Assembly: GCA_028564675.1 (NCBI GenBank)
Contig: JAOVVO010000041.1
Span: 1-64,000 of the forward strand
Source of the DNA: Onchocerca lupi
Lineage: Eukaryota > Nematoda > Chromadorea > Rhabditida > Onchocercidae
Direction: 5' to 3'
Length of the DNA: 64,000 bases
Shown: positions 60,688 to 64,000 of the stretch, in pieces
Position numbering within the stretch: the stretch's first letter is position 1
How the letters are laid out: every line of letters starts with the position of its first letter
Program-made: the position numbers and the translations under genes
The notes under the pieces: generated by a model
Told to the model about the DNA's origin: nothing
Seen by the model: the letters and a program-made list of their open reading frames with translations, nothing else
The model's database searches: none

Positions 60688-63296
60688 ATGAATGATGTAG
60701 ACATGCAGCTTGCAGCTGCATTTGCACTTTGTTTGCAAAATATTCGGAACCATCAATGGGTGAATCTTCTGCTAAATTATTTTTCGGTTTGAACATGTTT
60801 TTATCGAGGCTTTGAATTACCATTTGATAAAACAGCAATTCAAATCCTTTTCGAGGAATATAAATATAGAAGAAAAGATAGCAATTTTTTCATCAGACTC
60901 ACTGACTTATTTAGAATTTTCTATGTTGAAATATGAATCATAATCACTCTAGCACTAATTTAATCAAAATTGAATATATGCAAATTGTAGTTAACAAGAA
61001 ATCAGAATACACAACAATCACTAGTTTTTCAAAATGGACAGTTTACACGAAATAATTCTACATCATGCAGTCCGGCATCAAATTCAAGAAGCGTAAAGCG
61101 ACCTAGAATCCAAATCGGTCAGAACAAGCAAATTTTATCACAACGAGTCCAATTGTAAGTTACCTTCTTTTGATTTTATTTTCTCGATAATCTAATTCAT
61201 TAAACATTTCTTTATAATCTTATAGGGTTGAGCTACGAAGTGATGAAGCAAACAGCTCATAATTAACGGTAGTATCATTTTGGATTGAAATAATAAGTAA
61301 TGAATCGTCACCATTATGTTCTTTATAAATAACTGTTCGTTTGAATACAGAGATTTTATGATGCTCAAGATGTTATAATTTTACCTCATGTTAATAAAAT
61401 GATTACTGTTGGTCGTTAATATGACTAAAATGCTAATTCGCTTCGTTTTTCCGCCGTAGATGATGGATTTATTGATTATATGTCTAATTAAACTGTTTTT
61501 AGTTCAGTGTTTTCAGAACTCCAGACGATGGTGACAATCGAGCAGTACTGTCAAAGCTGTGTTCGCGCGATAAGCAAAACAGAACATGGAGAGGGATTCC
61601 AGTTACAAAAATAGATATTCCGACTAAAATTGCTGAATGGAAAAATAAACTGGATCATTTAAGTATTTTATTCAGGTAAGGTTGTCATTAGTTTAATCCT
61701 GGATATTGTAAAATAACATCGAATTGGCACAGCCTCATCATAGATATTCTGAGTAGTTAAGAACGATTAAGCCTTTTTTTACCTAATAATTTGGTGGAAA
61801 TCATCAGCCGTTATTGGTGATAGTTCGAAAGAAATAAAATTTATACAACTAAGGTAAGGAAGATGTGCTTTTTTATTGTCTGATATGATTTATTCGCTGG
61901 AAAAACTATAATCCTGATATTTTATCCGAATGACAGTGAGTATATATTTCCTGATATCTTAAGCGAACTTGATAACAAACGATTTTATTATGACGGATGA
62001 AGAATCATGTAGATAAAGATTCTGGTTTCATTTTTCAACTCATATTGTTTTAGTGGATTTCCCAAGCAAACGGATTTTTTTATACTGAGCAATGAATAGG
62101 AGATTAGTAGAGAAATCATGACCAAAAAAATAGTGCGTATTTTAAGCACGAAATCAAGATAGGTATTGGAAGAAATGATTTCTGATTGCTGGCAGAGATT
62201 TTTTCTCTTTTTTCCTCTGAATTATATATTTTCTTGCTTAGTAGGTTTCTTTTATTTTGATCATTTCAGCTCAGTCTACAGTGGTACCATTTCCGCAGTC
62301 AAGATGTATACAGATCTTGACGTGGAATTTCGTGATCTGATTACTTTTTTGTGTTGTACTTCATCCTCTAGAAGACCTGTAACAGTTTTTGCTCCAGTGG
62401 AGATGTATGCTGGGTCCTTGGTGAAATTGCACCAGTATTGTATAAAGATTGGTGCTGATAATGTATGTCCAAAAAAATTTCTGAATTTTAATAAATAAAA
62501 AAAATCATTCCAAATTATTGTCATCCGATGTTAGAATAGTTTTTAACATGATGATTTTTGACTCTAATCTTTTCTTTTTTTTAAATGATTAATGATTTTT
62601 CATGGGGAATACTAAGTTTGAAATTTTTTACTTATCAAGAGCATCAGAAACGAAATTTTGTTGATGCAACAGACTAATGGTAATCATTGTTCATTTTTTA
62701 TTTCCTTCATGTCTGTGTCACTTTCCAGGATTCCGAGAGGCTTCTTTATACAACAATTCATGAAGTAATGTCTTTCTGGCTTCGATTTCTACATCGTCAC
62801 AATTTAAATAAATATGATAGGTTTTGGCTCCATACACGTACCGTCATTACGCGAATGTTCAGAAATATCGTCATTCAGGAATGCGTTTTTGCTGTTAAAC
62901 ATAATTTGGCTTCAATGCTTAATGAGTAAGTTGTATACTCCCGTCATATAGCGATATATTTATGCTCTGACAGGTACGAATTCATTAGTAATAGAGAAAG
63001 CAAACATTATGCTCAACTGTAATTCTTTCAAGCTTTTCATGGTCTTTAATACTTCTACTGAAATCCAGTAATCGTTTCTATGCAGTATGGATCTTGACCA
63101 GAGGGTTGGATAGGAAGATTATTTCATGAAAGTTGTGCGAAAATCATTGAGAATTTATATTATTCGTCATATTTATTGATTAAGGTTAACAATGCTTGTT
63201 TTGGAAAGTGGCGAGTATGATTACGGTTTTTACATATGTGAACAAATGGAGTATTTGATGACCGTGCTATCACATCAAACATCATATGTCAACTAA
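60688..63296 (+). CDS. Unrecognised 298-aa protein, six exons
   Basis: Six exons, 60688-60759, 60991-61154, 61517-61675, 62270-62462, 62729-62925, 63185-63296, join in phase from ATG to TAA. Strong acceptors (GTTTTCAG, CATTTCAG, CTTTCCAG) and donors (GTAAGT, GTAAGG, GTATGT) support the model; the last acceptor (GATTAAG) is weaker. An acceptor TATTTACAG ends at 60676, 11 bases before the ATG. The N-terminus (MNDVDMQLAAAFALCLQNI) is a short helix; residues about 25-78 are Gln/Asn/Ser-rich with a basic patch VKRPRIQ (about 59-65) like a nuclear localisation signal. Residues about 79-298 look globular and mainly helical (FRDLITFLCC, MSFWLRFLHRHNLNKYDRF, HNLASMLNELTMLVLE), with no signal peptide, transmembrane helix or catalytic motif I can name. 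Possibly a fast-evolving nuclear protein; the function is unknown. Confidence 0.75.
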
Positions 63297-63369
63297 TAAG
63301 CAATTTGTTTATGCACTATTGTTCGTAACTGTGAAGAAAAAAGTTCATTCTGGGTTGTCATTTTTTAAT

Positions 63370-64000
63370 ATGGCTTCGTTATTCCAGTCATTTCTAGCTA
63401 TGTCACGTATGTATGAATAAGTTTGCTGTTACATCTAGAAAATTATTGCTTAGACTCAGAGTTCTGTGGATTCTCAGAGTTTTAAATTCTATAATATTGT
63501 CAGCTGCATCATTATTTCTGGGCTTTTTATGGTCAAGCTTCAACAAGCACTACCAAACTTGGCACCAAAAGATTGCAGAATTATTTCTCTGCAAATTTTG
63601 CTTCCCCTCTATTTGCTGTTCAATGAAATGTTGTGCTTTTACAATAATTGATTTTGTTGATGTTCAGTAATAAAAAGTTAGGAGGATTCAGCATTTCAAC
63701 TCGTTTTTTCGGCATTATCCGAATCGATGCATCTTTTTCAATCTTCAATCTTATATGATATATTTTTAGCTTCTTATTGATTATGTCAGATCAATGACTA
63801 TTCATTTCATACACCTCTCGTATTACCAATGCATGTTCCTTAAATATATCCAGTAAGTCTACACCGAAATATCAATTTCTACCATCGAGAAACATTTAAC
63901 GCCAGTGCCACCGACTTCCAAAATTGGATAGTTCGAAATCCATGGCTTGTCTATTTGTTAATACTCCCAGTGCTAGTTCTGGGTCTGGCATTGTTGAGTG
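63370..64000 (+). CDS. N-terminus of a membrane protein, cut by window edge
   Basis: A first exon 63370-63406 (MASLFQSFLAMS) ends at the good donor C|GTATGT and joins in phase to an exon opening at 63854 after TATATCCAG and running open to the window end. The second exon encodes a polar stretch with a possible N-glycosylation site (NAS) and then WIVRNPWLVYLLILPVLVL, a strong transmembrane helix. The pattern of a short N-terminus followed by an R-x-P-W-rich entry into the first helix recalls patched-related/dispatched (RND-type) transporters, but this is only a resemblance and the family cannot be fixed from about 60 residues. Confidence 0.45.

Noticed and set aside
1..64000. CRISPR arrays, tRNA, rRNA, bacterial insertion sequences or Wolbachia-like inserts
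   Set aside because: No regularly spaced repeats, no cloverleaf box B signature, and no intron-free bacterial-type reading frames were found on either strand.

Overview
The window reads as nematode nuclear DNA, most likely from a filarial-type (clade III) worm. It is very AT-rich. Its genes are split into many short exons with GT-AG introns ending in TTTTAG or TTTCAG. Several start codons sit 0-20 nt after an intron-like acceptor, as expected for spliced-leader trans-splicing. The proteins match nematode families such as the GEX-2, GLD-4 and BATH types. There are no bacterial operons, no CRISPR array, and no tRNA or rRNA gene that I can see. The genus is an inference; no species marker is present.

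Layout, left to right: LTV1 (40S ribosome assembly, minus, 1125-4633); a new 57-residue membrane peptide gene (plus, 5972-6527); a MEK-2-type MAP kinase kinase (minus, 7697-9850); CYFIP/GEX-2, the Sra-1 subunit of the WAVE complex (plus, 11149-22888, 30 exons); a 4.8 kb spacer with a fold-back repeat; an RBM12/SWAN-like five-RRM protein (minus, 27718-35956, 15 exons); a 5 kb spacer with a tandem duplication; SEC63 (plus, 41137-46313, 13 exons); a MATH-BTB protein close to BATH-42 (minus, 48833-51158); a GLD-4/TENT4-type poly(A) polymerase (minus, 52667-55429); a glutaredoxin (plus, 57186-58501); a small LDLa-domain membrane protein (minus, 59107-59713, 5' end not found); an unrecognised 298-residue gene (plus, 60688-63296); and the start of a membrane protein cut by the right edge.

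I rebuilt gene models by hand from splice sites and checked that codon phase holds across every junction. Totals are LTV1 422 aa, MEK 387, CYFIP 1274, RBM12-like 972, SEC63 747, MATH-BTB 364, poly(A) polymerase 419, glutaredoxin 119, orphan gene 298 and small membrane peptide 57. The genes do not form one pathway; they are mostly unrelated housekeeping and signalling genes. The least-described items are the 57-aa membrane peptide, the 298-aa orphan gene, three GC-AG introns that the reading frame and homology require, a perfect 68-bp palindrome beside LTV1, and a glutaredoxin with a Cys-Ile-Tyr-Cys active site.
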